From contig JAIXTT010000041.1 in NCBI GenBank assembly GCA_027483795.1, forward strand, positions 1 to 53,599: a DNA stretch of 53,599 nucleotides, given 5' to 3'. Numbering within the stretch: the stretch's first letter is position 1; every line of letters starts with the position of its first letter. The notes beneath the pieces are model-generated. The model was not told the origin of the DNA. It saw nothing but the letters and a program-made list of their open reading frames with translations, and searched no databases. Both the position numbers and the translations under genes were made by a program. Source of the DNA: Hyphomicrobiales bacterium. GTDB taxonomy: Bacteria; Pseudomonadota; Alphaproteobacteria; Rhizobiales; Beijerinckiaceae. Positions 27,220 through 35,964 of this stretch are shown here, piece by piece.

Positions 27220-28185
27220 TTGAAATCGATCGAGATTCTCGCCCCCGCAACCATGATGCCTCTCGTGATGGAGCGGTTGGGCGAAGCCTTCACGCTTCAC
27301 GACCTGCGGACCGTCGCCGATGCCGACGCGTTCCGGCGCGAACGCGGCAAGGCGATCCGCGGACTCGCCGTGGGCGGGCATGTCCGGATCGACGAGGCTT
27401 TCCTGAAGGACTACCCGAACGTCGAGATCATCTCGAATTTCGGCGTCGGCTACGATTCCGTCGACGTGAAGTTCGTCGCCTCGAAGAACATCGTCGTCAC
27501 CAACACTCCGGACGTGCTGACGGAGGAAGTCGCCGACACCTGTCTCGGCCTGCTGCTGATGACGGTCCGCGAGCTTCCGCAGTCGGAGCGCTGGCTCCGC
27601 GCCGGGAATTGGGTGAACAAGGGCCCCTATCCGCTCACGCACACCACGCTGCGCGGCGCGACGGTCGGCATCATCGGCCTCGGCCGCATCGGCAAGGCGA
27701 TCGCGCGCCGGCTCGACGCCTTCGACGTGAAGATCGCCTATCACAACCGCCGCCCGGTCGAGGGCGTGCCCTATGCCTATCATGCCTCGCTGAAGGAATT
27801 GGCGGCGGCCGTCGACATCCTGATCTCCGTCGCGCCCGGCGGGCCGGAGACGCATCACATGATCGATGCGGGCGTCTTCGAAGCGCTGGGTCCGAAGGGC
27901 ATCTTCATCAATATCGGCCGCGGCAGCGCGGTGGACGAGCCCGCGATGGTCGAGGCGCTGAAGACGCGCAAGATCCATTCGGTCGGTCTCGACGTGTTCG
28001 AATTCGAGCCGAAGGTGCCGGCGGAACTGATCGCCATGGAGCATGTGGTGCTGCTGCCGCATGTCGGCTCGGGCACGCATCACACCCGCAATCTCATGGG
28101 GCAGCTGCTCGTCGACAACATGACCGGCTGGTTCTCGGGCAAGGGCCCGAAGACTCCCGTCTCCGAGACGCCCTGGCCGCGCTGA
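27220..28185 (+). CDS. D-2-hydroxyacid dehydrogenase (glyoxylate/hydroxypyruvate reductase type)
   Basis: A 321-residue NAD(P)H-dependent enzyme of the D-isomer-specific 2-hydroxyacid dehydrogenase family. The nucleotide motif GIIGLGRIGKAIARRLDAF is near residue 147; the catalytic Arg, Glu and His lie in SVAPGGPETHH onward, FEFEPKVP and LLPHVGSGTHHTR. The start is probably TTG at 27220, with CGGAGG eight bases upstream; the ATG at 27193 has no such site. Likely substrates are glyoxylate, hydroxypyruvate or 2-ketogluconate. A strong terminator follows. Confidence 0.92.
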   Translation: MKSIEILAPATMMPLVMERLGEAFTLHDLRTVADADAFRRERGKAIRGLAVGGHVRIDEAFLKDYPNVEIISNFGVGYDSVDVKFVASKNIVVTNTPDVLTEEVADTCLGLLLMTVRELPQSERWLRAGNWVNKGPYPLTHTTLRGATVGIIGLGRIGKAIARRLDAFDVKIAYHNRRPVEGVPYAYHASLKELAAAVDILISVAPGGPETHHMIDAGVFEALGPKGIFINIGRGSAVDEPAMVEALKTRKIHSVGLDVFEFEPKVPAELIAMEHVVLLPHVGSGTHHTRNLMGQLLVDNMTGWFSGKGPKTPVSETPWPR

Positions 28186-28216
28186 ACCTTCGCCGTCACG
28201 GCGCGCCGAAACAGCG

Positions 28217-28248
28217 ACGGCCGGGCTCGCGCCCGGCCGTTTTCTTTT
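28217..28248 (+). terminator. Terminator of the 2-hydroxyacid dehydrogenase gene
   Basis: A perfect 10-base-pair stem, ACGGCCGGGC with GCCCGGCCGT around TCGC, is followed by TTTCTTTT, 32 bases after the stop. Confidence 0.9.
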
Positions 28249-28263
28249 GCGGTTCTTTTCCTC

Positions 28264-28288
28264 GCCATGCCCGCGCCTGCGGACATCC
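28264..28288. repeat. Palindromic intergenic repeat, copy 2
   Basis: CGCCATGCCCGC-GCCT-GCGGACATCC differs from copy 1 at two positions, one of which breaks the arm. Downstream bases (CACGCCTTCGG against CGCGCCTTCCGG) also match, so the repeated unit is longer than the palindrome. Confidence 0.65.
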
Positions 28289-28316
28289 ACGCCTTCGGTC
28301 GGCGCGGGAAGACATG

Positions 28317-28340
28317 GACGGCCGGGCTCGCGCCCGGCCG
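28317..28340. repeat. Second copy of the terminator stem
   Basis: The stem CGGCCGGGC/GCCCGGCCG with the same TCGC loop as the terminator at 28217 is repeated 100 bases downstream, just after the copy-2 palindrome and before the convergent terC end. It lacks a T run on the plus strand; on the minus strand it could weakly end terC. Confidence 0.6.
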
Positions 28341-28355
28341 ATACGTCGAACCGAT

Positions 28356-29345
28356 TTACGCGGTCTCGCCCGTCTTCTCGCCGCCGCGCGTCTTCCACAG
28401 CGACCAGAAGATGCCGACCGCGAGGATCGCGAAGGTGACGCCGAGCGAGACCGCCGGCGGGATCTTCGCGATGCCGAGCATGTCCGCCACCACGATCTTC
28501 GAACCGATGAAGATCAGCACCGAAGCCAGCGCATATTTGAGATAGGCGAAGCGGTCGATCATCGCGGCGAGCGCGAAATAGAGCGCGCGCAGGCCGAGAA
28601 TGGCGAAGATGTTCGAGGTGAAGACGATGTAGGTGTCCGTGGTGATCGCGAAGATCGCGGGCACCGAGTCCACGGCGAAGATCACGTCCGCCACGTTGAC
28701 GAGCACCAGCACGAGGAAGAGCGGCGTCACCGCCGTGACCACCTTTCCCGTCTTCGGGTCGGTCTCCTTCACGACGAAGCGCTCGCCCCGCAATTCGTCC
28801 GTCACCCGCATATGCTTGCGGATGAATTTCAGGATCGGGTTGGAGGCGACGTCGTATTGCTGATCCGCCGCGATGATCATCTTCACGCCCGTGATCACGA
28901 GGAAGGCGGCGAAGACGTAGAGCACCCAGGAGAACTGCTGGACCAGCGCCGCGCCGATGCCGATCATCAGGCCGCGCAGCACGATGACCGCGAGAATGCC
29001 CCAGAAGAGCACGCGGTACTGGTAGGCGCGCGGGATCCCGAAATAGCCGAAGATCATCGCGATGACGAAGATGTTGTCCATCGAGAGCGATTTCTCGATG
29101 ACGAAGCCCGTCACGTATTCGAGGCCCTCCTGCGGGCCGATCGACCACCAGATCCAGGCGCCGAAGGCGAGGCCCATGGTGATGTAGAAGGCGGAGAGCA
29201 GAAGGCTTTCGGTGACGCCGATCTCCTTCGAGCCGCGATGCAGCACGCCGAGGTCGAAGGCGAGCAACACGATCACCACGGTCAGGAAGGTCGCCCACAT
29301 CCAGAGCGGCTTTCCGATGATGTCCATCAATAGAAATTCAGGCAC
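28356..29345 (-). CDS. TerC-family integral membrane protein
   Basis: A 329-residue protein with about nine hydrophobic helices and the TerC features AFDLGVLHRG near 30, WWSIGPQEGLEYVTGFVIEKSLSMDNIFV near 80, and VNVADVIFAVDSVPAIFAI near 195. The conserved acidic residues lie within membrane helices. The family is linked to tellurite resistance and, more recently, to manganese export during metal loading of exported proteins. The GTG at 29345 with GAGGGA six bases upstream gives the usual MPEFLL start. It stands alone on its strand. Confidence 0.92.
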   Translation of the reverse strand: MPEFLLMDIIGKPLWMWATFLTVVIVLLAFDLGVLHRGSKEIGVTESLLLSAFYITMGLAFGAWIWWSIGPQEGLEYVTGFVIEKSLSMDNIFVIAMIFGYFGIPRAYQYRVLFWGILAVIVLRGLMIGIGAALVQQFSWVLYVFAAFLVITGVKMIIAADQQYDVASNPILKFIRKHMRVTDELRGERFVVKETDPKTGKVVTAVTPLFLVLVLVNVADVIFAVDSVPAIFAITTDTYIVFTSNIFAILGLRALYFALAAMIDRFAYLKYALASVLIFIGSKIVVADMLGIAKIPPAVSLGVTFAILAVGIFWSLWKTRGGEKTGETA

Positions 29346-29479
29346 GTTCGGTCCCTCATGTTTTGCCGAAAGCGGTTCCGACATCGCGAAAGGTTCGGAC
29401 TTTCGCCAGAGGGGCCCGGTGCACCGCAGACCCCGAGGTAATGCGGCGAAATCATGTTTCAAGCCCTCTGGTCGCGGCT

Positions 29480-29493
29480 GCGTTTACGTGATC
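29480..29493 (+). repeat. Direct repeat GCGTTT(A/G)CGTGATC, copy 1
   Basis: GCGTTTACGTGATC; the second copy 103 bases downstream differs at one of 14 positions. It lies in the control region of the NMT1-type transporter operon and could be a regulator site. Confidence 0.45.
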
Positions 29494-29582
29494 AAAATAA
29501 AGGCGGAGAGACCCGGCCGGCATGCGGAACCGGCGAAGAAACGGGCAGGGAACGGCGGTTCGGGTCCGCGAACGCCGGCACG

Positions 29583-29596
29583 GCGTTTGCGTGATC
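29583..29596 (+). repeat. Direct repeat GCGTTT(A/G)CGTGATC, copy 2
   Basis: GCGTTTGCGTGATC, 51 bases before the binding-protein start; it pairs with the copy at 29480. Confidence 0.45.
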
Positions 29597-29646
29597 TCGA
29601 CAAGCGGAATGTCGCCGCGGACCGCGCGGCCGGGAAGGGACGTATG

Positions 29647-30693
29647 ATGAGCAAGACCACGCATTTCGACCTCGCACGCCGCGGCGTCCTCGCCGCGCTG
29701 ACGGGCGCCGCCTGCCTGCTGACCGCCGGCGCCGCCTCGGCGCAGACGGCGCTGCGCGTCACCCTCGACTGGCGCTTCGAAGGGCCGTCCGCGCCCTTCG
29801 TTCACGCGCTCGACAAGGGTTACTTCAAGGCCGAGGGCCTCGACGTGACGATCGACGTCGGCAACGGCTCGCGCGAGTCGATCCCCCGCGTCGCTTCGGG
29901 CACCTACGACATCGGCTTCGGCGACGTGAATTCGCTCGTCCGCTTCCGCGACGAGAATCCGGGCGTCGACGTGAAGGCCTTCATGATGATCTATGATCGT
30001 CCGCCCTTCGCGATCATCGGCCGCAAGAGCCGCGGCATCACCGCCGACGCCAAGAGCCTCGAAGGCAGGAAGTTCGGCGCCCCCGCCGCCGACGCCGCCT
30101 ACGCGCAATGGCCGATCTTCCGGGCGGTCAACAAGCTCGACGAAAAGACCATGAAGTTCGAGAACGTCGGCTTCCCGGTGCGCGAGCCCATGCTCGCCTC
30201 GGGCGAGGTCGACGCGGTCTTCGGCTTCTCGATGTCGTCCTACATCAACCTCAAGAGCCGCAACGTCCCCGTCGACGACATCGTCGTGATGCTGATGAGC
30301 GACTACGGCGTGGAGCTCTACGGCAACGTCTTCATGGTCAACGCCAAGGTGGCGGCAGAGAAGCCCGAGGCCGTGCGGGCCTTCGTCCGCGCGCTGATCA
30401 AGGGCCTGAAGGACACGGTGGCCGACCCGAATACCGCGGTCTCCGCGGTGCTCAAGCGCAACGACGTGGCCAAGCGCGACGTCGAGACCGAGCGGCTGAA
30501 GATGGTCCTCGATCAGAACGTGCTCACGCCTTACGTGAAGGCCAACGGCATCGGCGGCATCGACAAGGCCCGCTTCGAGCGCGCGCTCGATCAGATCGGC
30601 CTGACCTTCACCTACAAGACGAAGCCGAAGACCGAGGACATCTTCACCGACGCGTTCCTGCCCAAGGACGTGGCCGCCCGGAAGATCCAATGA
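29647..30693 (+). CDS. ABC transporter substrate-binding protein, NMT1/SsuA type
   Basis: A 348-residue periplasmic protein. A signal peptide (about 1-32, ending AASAQT, with ARRG near residue 10 resembling a Tat signal) precedes an NMT1/THI5-like fold: LRVTLDWRFEGPSAPFVHALDKGYF, then GSRESIPRVASGTYDIGFGDVN. Such proteins bind sulfonates, nitrate, taurine or pyrimidine precursors; which one cannot be told here. Two ATGs are adjacent; the second at 29647 is six bases after AAGGGA. It starts a three-gene operon whose members overlap by one to four bases. Confidence 0.92.
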   Translation: MSKTTHFDLARRGVLAALTGAACLLTAGAASAQTALRVTLDWRFEGPSAPFVHALDKGYFKAEGLDVTIDVGNGSRESIPRVASGTYDIGFGDVNSLVRFRDENPGVDVKAFMMIYDRPPFAIIGRKSRGITADAKSLEGRKFGAPAADAAYAQWPIFRAVNKLDEKTMKFENVGFPVREPMLASGEVDAVFGFSMSSYINLKSRNVPVDDIVVMLMSDYGVELYGNVFMVNAKVAAEKPEAVRAFVRALIKGLKDTVADPNTAVSAVLKRNDVAKRDVETERLKMVLDQNVLTPYVKANGIGGIDKARFERALDQIGLTFTYKTKPKTEDIFTDAFLPKDVAARKIQ

Positions 30694-31514
30694 GCCTCGC
30701 GGAAAACGCACGGCCGGCGCCCTCCGCGGCGCCGGTCTTCGTCTCCCTCGACGGCGTGACGCATGCCTACGGCACGTCGAACGGCGTGCCCGCCGTCGAA
30801 GGCTTGTCGCTGTCGATCCGGAAGGGCGAATTCGCCGCCGTGGTCGGCCCCTCGGGTTGCGGCAAGTCGACCTTGATGAAACTGGCGACGGGTCTCCAAT
30901 TCCCCCGCGAAGGCAGCATCACCGTGGCGGGCGAGAAGGTGGTCAAGCCCGTCAAGATCTCCGGCATGGCCTTCCAGGCGCCGACGCTCCTGCCTTGGCG
31001 CACGATCATCGAAAATCTCATGCTTCCGCTCGAAGTGGTCGAGCCGCATCGCTCGCGGCTGCGCGCCCACAAGGCGGAATACGTCGCCCGGGCGGAGGCC
31101 CTCTTGGCGCAGGTCGGCCTCCAGGGCATGGGCGCGAAGTTTCCCTGGGAACTGTCGGGCGGCATGCAGCAGCGCGCATCGCTCTGCCGCGCGCTCATCC
31201 ACGAGCCGCAGCTCCTGATGCTCGACGAGCCCTTCGGCGCGCTCGACGCCTTCACCCGCGAAGAGCTCTGGTGCGTGATCCGCGACCTTCACGCCCGGAC
31301 GGGCGTGACGGTGATCCTCGTCACGCATGATCTCCGCGAAGCCGCCTTCCTGTCGGACCGCGTCTTCTGCATGAGCGCGCGGCCCGGCCGCATCATCGCC
31401 GAGGCCGCGATCGGCCTGCCGCGCCCGCGCGAGCTCGACGTCACCTACAGCCCGGAATTCGCGGACATCGTGCACGGTCTCCGCGGCCACATCGTCCATG
31501 CGAGGTCCGCGTGA
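30690..31514 (+). CDS. ABC transporter ATPase, SsuB/TauB type
   Basis: A 274-residue ATP-binding subunit. Walker A GPSGCGKST is at 53-61, the Q-loop reads AFQAPTLLPWRTIIENL, the signature is LSGGMQQR, and Walker B is LLMLDEPFGALD. The LPWRT segment and LSGGM signature are characteristic of the nitrate/sulfonate/taurine group. The ATG overlaps the stop of the binding-protein gene (ATGA) and its own stop overlaps the permease start. It acts at the inner membrane with the next gene. Confidence 0.94.
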   Translation: MSLAENARPAPSAAPVFVSLDGVTHAYGTSNGVPAVEGLSLSIRKGEFAAVVGPSGCGKSTLMKLATGLQFPREGSITVAGEKVVKPVKISGMAFQAPTLLPWRTIIENLMLPLEVVEPHRSRLRAHKAEYVARAEALLAQVGLQGMGAKFPWELSGGMQQRASLCRALIHEPQLLMLDEPFGALDAFTREELWCVIRDLHARTGVTVILVTHDLREAAFLSDRVFCMSARPGRIIAEAAIGLPRPRELDVTYSPEFADIVHGLRGHIVHARSA

Positions 31515-32284
31515 TGAACGAACGCACGCTGCTGCGCATCGCCCCTTGGGTGTTCACGATCGGCTTCTTCCTCCTGTGGGAGGTCCTCTGCGCGGCCTTC
31601 AAGGTCTCGAGCTACGTGCTGCCCCGCCCGAGCCAGATCGGCGCGGCGCTGTGGGAGTACCGGACGCAGCTCGCCTTCCATTCCGCCCATACGCTGTGGA
31701 TGACGGTCGCGGGCTTCATCATCGCGGTGATCTTCGGCCTCGTGCTGGGCATGGCGCTGGGCGCGTCGCGTCTCGTCCATGCGGGCAGCTATCCGCTTCT
31801 CGTCGGCTTCAACGCGATCCCCAAGGTCGCGGTCGTGCCGATCCTCGTCATCTGGTTCGGCGTGGGCTGGCTTCCGGCCGTGCTCACCGCCTTCCTGATC
31901 TCCTTCTTCCCGATCGTCGTGAACGTCGCCACCGGCCTCGCCACGATCGAGCCGGAGGTGGAGGACGTGATGCGCGCGCTCGGCGCGTCCAAGCTCGACA
32001 TCATCCTCAAGGTCGGGGTGCCGCGTTCGCTGCCCTATTTCTTCGGCTCGCTGAAGATCGCGATCACGCTCGCCTATGTCGGCTCGGTGATCGCGGAATA
32101 CAACGCGTCGAATTACGGCATCGGGAATCTGATGGCGCGCGCCAGCGCGGACTTCAACGTGCCGCTGCTCTTCGCGGCCCTGATCGCCTTGGGCGTGCTC
32201 GGCGTGGCGCTCTACGCCGTCACCGCGCATATCGAAGCCAAGACGACGAAGTGGGCGCAGCGCTCGCAATTCGCGACGGGGTGA
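31514..32284 (+). CDS. ABC transporter permease, SsuC/TauC type
   Basis: A 256-residue inner-membrane subunit with six helices and the EAA-type coupling loop VMRALGASKLDIILKVGVPRSLP near residues 155-177. The start is ATG 31514, sharing one base with the ATPase stop (TGATG); a GTG at 31511 is also possible. It completes a binding protein-ATPase-permease set. A palindromic repeat and about 215 non-coding bases separate it from the acyl-CoA synthetase gene, so that gene may not be in the operon. Confidence 0.93.
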   Translation: MNERTLLRIAPWVFTIGFFLLWEVLCAAFKVSSYVLPRPSQIGAALWEYRTQLAFHSAHTLWMTVAGFIIAVIFGLVLGMALGASRLVHAGSYPLLVGFNAIPKVAVVPILVIWFGVGWLPAVLTAFLISFFPIVVNVATGLATIEPEVEDVMRALGASKLDIILKVGVPRSLPYFFGSLKIAITLAYVGSVIAEYNASNYGIGNLMARASADFNVPLLFAALIALGVLGVALYAVTAHIEAKTTKWAQRSQFATG

Positions 32285-32314
32285 GACGGCTCTCGCCGGG
32301 TCCGCAAACGCTCC

Positions 32315-32340
32315 CGTCATGCCCGCGCTTGCGGGCATGC
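32315..32340. repeat. Palindromic intergenic repeat, copy 3
   Basis: CGTCATGCCCGC-GCTT-GCGGGCATGC with perfect arms ATGCCCGC/GCGGGCAT, 31 bases after the permease stop. It differs from copy 1 mainly in the loop and at the outer edge. Confidence 0.7.
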
Positions 32341-32498
32341 TCGTCGTCCGCGCGCCACCGAAAACGCGGACGGCCGTGACGCGGACGGGGCGGGCGCTTC
32401 CGAGCGTCCGCGCCCGAACCCGACCTTCGCTCCATTGCAAGCGCGGGAACCTTGCCGTTACGATCCGCCGCCCTTCTTCCCGGCGGCGGAGACCACGC

Positions 32499-34115
32499 TT
32501 GATCCCGGACATTCGCGCTGAGGCGCCCCTGCGCGCGGCTTTCCGTTGGCGGATTCCCGCCCGCTACAATATCGGCGTCGACGTCTGCGACCGTTGGGCC
32601 GCGGCCGACCCGAACCGCCCCGCCGTGCTCGACGTCTTTCCCGACGGCCGCGTCGACGTCGTCACCTATGCCGATCTCCGCACACGGTCGAACCGCATCG
32701 CGAACATGCTGCGCGGGCGCGGCGTCGGCCGGGGCGACCGCGTCGCGATCCTGCTGCCGCAATGCCGCGAGGTCGCGGAGATCCACATCGCCGTCTACAA
32801 GCTCGGCGCGGTGACGCTGCCGCTGGCGGCGCTGTTCGGCGTCGAGGCGCTCGGTTACCGCCTCGCCGATGCGGGCGCGAAGGCGCTGATCACCAATGCC
32901 GCGGGGCTCGCCAAGCTGCGGCAGCTTCCCGAAACGCCGCCCGCCCTCGACCTCGTCCTGTCGACCGACGGCGCGGACGGCGCGGCCCTCGGCTTCGCGG
33001 CCGCGCTCGAAGGCGCTTCGGAAGATTTTTCGCCCGTCGACACCGCCGCCGACGATCCGGCGATGATGATCTACACGTCGGGCACCACCGGACACCCGAA
33101 GGGCGCGCTGCATGCGCATCGCGTGCTGCTCGGCCATATCCCCGGCGTCCAGCTGCCGCACGACTTCTTCCCGCAGCCCGGCGACCGCATGTGGACGCCG
33201 GCCGACTGGGCCTGGGCGGGCGGCCTGCTCAACGGCCTCCTGCCGTCGCTGCATTTCGGCGTGCCGACGGTGGCGCGCAAATTCGAGAAGTTCGATCCCG
33301 AGGAGGCCTTCGCGCTCATGGCGCGGATGGAGGTGCGCAACACCTTCGTGCCGCCGACGGCGTTGCGGATGCTGCGCGGCGTGAAGAACCCGCGCGGCCG
33401 CTTCGACCTGAAGCTGCGCACCGTCGCCTCGGGCGGCGAGGCGCTCGGCGTCGAGACCTTCGAATGGGGCCGCGAGGAACTCGGGCTCACGATCAACGAA
33501 TTCTACGGCCAGACGGAATGCAATCTCGTGCTCGGCTCCTGCGCGGCGCTCGGCATGGTCAAGCCCGGCTTCATCGGCAAGCCGATCCTCGGCCATGAGG
33601 TCGCCGTGATCCGGCCCGACGGCTCGGTCTGCGAGCCCGAAGAGACCGGGCAGATCGCGGTGAAGCGGCCCGACCCGGTGATGTTCCTCGGCTATTGGAA
33701 CAAGCCCGAAGCCACGCGCGACAAATTCATCGGCGACTGGATGACCACGGGCGACCGCGGCCATGCCGACTCGGAAGGCTATGTCCGCTTCGAAGGGCGC
33801 GACGACGACGTCATCACCTCGGCGGGCTACCGGATCGGACCCACCGAGATCGAGGACTGCCTGATGCGCCATCCGGCGGTGGCGCTCGCCGCCGCGGTGG
33901 GCAAGCCCGACACGCTGCGCACCGAGATCGTCAAGGCCTTCATCGTGCTCAAGCCCGGCCACGCGCCGTCCGACGCGCTCGCCGCCGAGATCGGCGCCTT
34001 CGTGAAGGCGCGGCTCTCCGCGCATGAATATCCGCGCGAAGTCGCCTTCATCGACGAGATGCCGCTCACGACCACGGGCAAGGTGATCCGGCGGGAGCTT
34101 CGCGCGCGCGGCTGA
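32499..34115 (+). CDS. Acyl-CoA synthetase (AMP-forming)
   Basis: A 538-residue ANL-superfamily ligase that activates a carboxylic acid through acyl-AMP. The P-loop MIYTSGTTGHPKGALHAH is near residue 190, INEFYGQTECNLVLGS near 332, TTGDRGHADSEGYVRFEGRDDDVI near 416, and the C-terminal lysine lies in PLTTTGKVIRREL. It resembles medium-chain or acetoacetyl-type synthetases, but the acid is not evident. The TTG at 32499 has CGGAG about nine bases upstream and begins the conserved region; no in-frame ATG fits better. Confidence 0.9.
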   Translation: MIPDIRAEAPLRAAFRWRIPARYNIGVDVCDRWAAADPNRPAVLDVFPDGRVDVVTYADLRTRSNRIANMLRGRGVGRGDRVAILLPQCREVAEIHIAVYKLGAVTLPLAALFGVEALGYRLADAGAKALITNAAGLAKLRQLPETPPALDLVLSTDGADGAALGFAAALEGASEDFSPVDTAADDPAMMIYTSGTTGHPKGALHAHRVLLGHIPGVQLPHDFFPQPGDRMWTPADWAWAGGLLNGLLPSLHFGVPTVARKFEKFDPEEAFALMARMEVRNTFVPPTALRMLRGVKNPRGRFDLKLRTVASGGEALGVETFEWGREELGLTINEFYGQTECNLVLGSCAALGMVKPGFIGKPILGHEVAVIRPDGSVCEPEETGQIAVKRPDPVMFLGYWNKPEATRDKFIGDWMTTGDRGHADSEGYVRFEGRDDDVITSAGYRIGPTEIEDCLMRHPAVALAAAVGKPDTLRTEIVKAFIVLKPGHAPSDALAAEIGAFVKARLSAHEYPREVAFIDEMPLTTTGKVIRRELRARG

Positions 34116-34129
34116 AGCCTGCCCGCCCC

Positions 34130-35203
34130 TCAGCCGATGCCCGCGATGGCCTTGGCGAAATCCTCGGCCTCGAAGGGTTCGAGATCGTCGACGCCTTCGC
34201 CGACCCCGATGAAATGCACGGGCAGACCGAACTTGTCCGCGATGGCGACGAGAATGCCGCCGCGGGCGGTGCCGTCGAGCTTCGTCATCACGAGCCCGGT
34301 GACGCTCGCCGTCTTGCCGAAGATCTCGACCTGCGACAGCGCGTTCTGTCCGACCGTCGCGTCGAGCACGAGAAGCGTCGCATGCGGCGCGCTCGCGTCG
34401 AATTTCCGGATGACGCGGACGACCTTTTCGAGTTCCGCCATGAGTTCGGTGCGGTTCTGCAGCCGCCCGGCGGTATCGATCATCAACACGTCCGTGCCCG
34501 CGGCCTTCGCCTCCTGCAGCGCGTCGAAGGCGAGGCTCGCGGCGTCCGCGCCCTGTTCGCGGGTCAGCACCGGCGCGCCCGTGCGCTCGCCCCAGACGCG
34601 CAGCTGCTCGACGGCCGCGGCGCGGAACGTGTCGCCCGCCGCCAGCATCACCGAGCGCCCCTCGGCGCGGAATTTGGCGGAGAGCTTGCCGATCGTCGTC
34701 GTCTTGCCCGAACCGTTGACGCCGACCATCAGGATCACGAAGGGCTTCTTCGTCGCGTCGATCGTCAGCGGCACGGCGACGGGCGCGAGCGCCTTGCCGA
34801 CTTCCGCGGCGAGCACGGCCTTCACCTCTTCGGGCGCGACGTCCTTGCCGAAGCGGCCCTTGCCGATCGCCTCCACGATGCGGGAGGAGACGCCGATGCC
34901 GAGATCGGCGCGGATCAGCACGTCTTCGAGATCCTGAAGCGTGTCCTCGTCGAGCCTGCGCTTCGTGAAGAGATCGGTGATCCCCTGCCCGATGGAGGAG
35001 GAGGATCGCGACAGACCCTCGCTCAGCCTCTGCCACCAGGAGCGTTTCGGCGTCGCGGCCGCGGGCGCCGCGACGACGTCCCGAACCTCCGGCGACACGG
35101 AGGTTTCGGCGGGAACGAGGGCCTCGACCGCCTCGCCCGGCGCGGGATCGCGGCCGAACAGACGGGAGAACAGGCCGCGCTTCTTCTCGGGTTCCGTGCT
35201 CAT
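34130..35203 (-). CDS. ftsY: Signal recognition particle receptor FtsY
   Basis: A 357-residue SRP GTPase that receives ribosome-SRP complexes at the inner membrane. The acidic A region (1-55) is short; the N helical bundle is about 60-150; the G domain has GVNGSGKTTT at 161-170, AGDTFRAAAVEQL, DTAGRLQN, and TKLDGTARGG. The ATG at 35203 begins MSTEPEKKRGLFSRLF, whose basic amphipathic stretch is usual for membrane binding. In many alphaproteobacteria ftsY directly follows dapF-mtaB; here about 1.4 kb of other genes lies between. Confidence 0.97.
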   Translation of the reverse strand: MSTEPEKKRGLFSRLFGRDPAPGEAVEALVPAETSVSPEVRDVVAAPAAATPKRSWWQRLSEGLSRSSSSIGQGITDLFTKRRLDEDTLQDLEDVLIRADLGIGVSSRIVEAIGKGRFGKDVAPEEVKAVLAAEVGKALAPVAVPLTIDATKKPFVILMVGVNGSGKTTTIGKLSAKFRAEGRSVMLAAGDTFRAAAVEQLRVWGERTGAPVLTREQGADAASLAFDALQEAKAAGTDVLMIDTAGRLQNRTELMAELEKVVRVIRKFDASAPHATLLVLDATVGQNALSQVEIFGKTASVTGLVMTKLDGTARGGILVAIADKFGLPVHFIGVGEGVDDLEPFEAEDFAKAIAGIG

Positions 35204-35253
35204 CCCGCTTCGATAACCGTTTCCCGCGAGGGCCGGAAGGGCTATGCGGGATC

Positions 35254-35964
35254 ATGACCTCAGACGAGCTCCTCGCCCGTATCCTCCATCGCGACGCGAT
35301 GATGCTCGTCATCGACAAGCCCTTCGGCATCGCCGTGCACAAGGGACCGAAGGCGGCCTACGGCGATCACGACGATCTGGAGGCGCATTTCGACGCGCTG
35401 AAATTCGGCCTGCCCCGCGCCCCGTCCCTCGCGCATCGGCTCGATCGCGACACGTCCGGCTGTCTTGTTCTGGGCCGCCACCGGCGCGCGCTCGAGGAAC
35501 TCGGGAACCTCTTCAAGGAGGGCAGGATCGCCAAGACCTATTGGGCCGTGGTCGAAGGCGGGATCGCGGAGGACGAAGGGCTCGTCGATCTTCCGCTCGC
35601 CAAGCGCGACGCCGCGCGCGGCTGGTGGATGAAGGTCGATCCGTCGGGCCTTCCGTCGCGCACGCGCTGGACGGTCCGCGGTCGCGGCGAGGTCGACGGC
35701 CGCCCCGCGGCATGGCTCGAACTCGAACCCCTCACCGGCCGGACGCATCAGTTGAGGGTGCATTGCGCGGCGCTCGGCGCTCCGATCTTCGGCGACACGA
35801 TCTACGGCAAGGCCCCGCGCATCGGCGGCCCCGGCCTGCATCTGCACGCCCGCGCGATTTCGATCCCGCTCTACCGGAACAAGCCGCCCGTGGAGGTCGA
35901 AGCCCCCGCCCCGGCGCATATGCGCGCGGCCTTGGCGGCGTGCGGAGCGAACGGTCAGTCGTAA
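35254..35964 (+). CDS. RluA-family pseudouridine synthase
   Basis: A 236-residue enzyme converting uridine to pseudouridine in RNA. The catalytic Asp64 lies in LAHRLDRDTSGCLVL, and LTGRTHQLRVHCAALGAPIFGD is the conserved C-terminal motif. There is no S4 RNA-binding domain, so it resembles the shorter RluA/TruC forms. The target RNA is unknown. It runs against its neighbours, and its 3' end overlaps the convergent toxin gene by ten bases. Confidence 0.92.
   Translation: MTSDELLARILHRDAMMLVIDKPFGIAVHKGPKAAYGDHDDLEAHFDALKFGLPRAPSLAHRLDRDTSGCLVLGRHRRALEELGNLFKEGRIAKTYWAVVEGGIAEDEGLVDLPLAKRDAARGWWMKVDPSGLPSRTRWTVRGRGEVDGRPAAWLELEPLTGRTHQLRVHCAALGAPIFGDTIYGKAPRIGGPGLHLHARAISIPLYRNKPPVEVEAPAPAHMRAALAACGANGQS

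Larger units (their letters stand above)
29346..29646. other. Intergenic region between divergent terC and ABC transporter genes
   Basis: A 301-base gap without a credible gene. It holds two copies of GCGTTT(A/G)CGTGATC, listed separately, and an AT-richer patch (GATCAAAATAAAG, about 29490-29502). No riboswitch that I recognise is present. Confidence 0.5.

Noticed and set aside
29346..29646. TPP riboswitch before the NMT1/THI5-like transporter
   Set aside because: I looked for the conserved CUGAGA and related core and did not find it, so thiamine-precursor transport is not supported.
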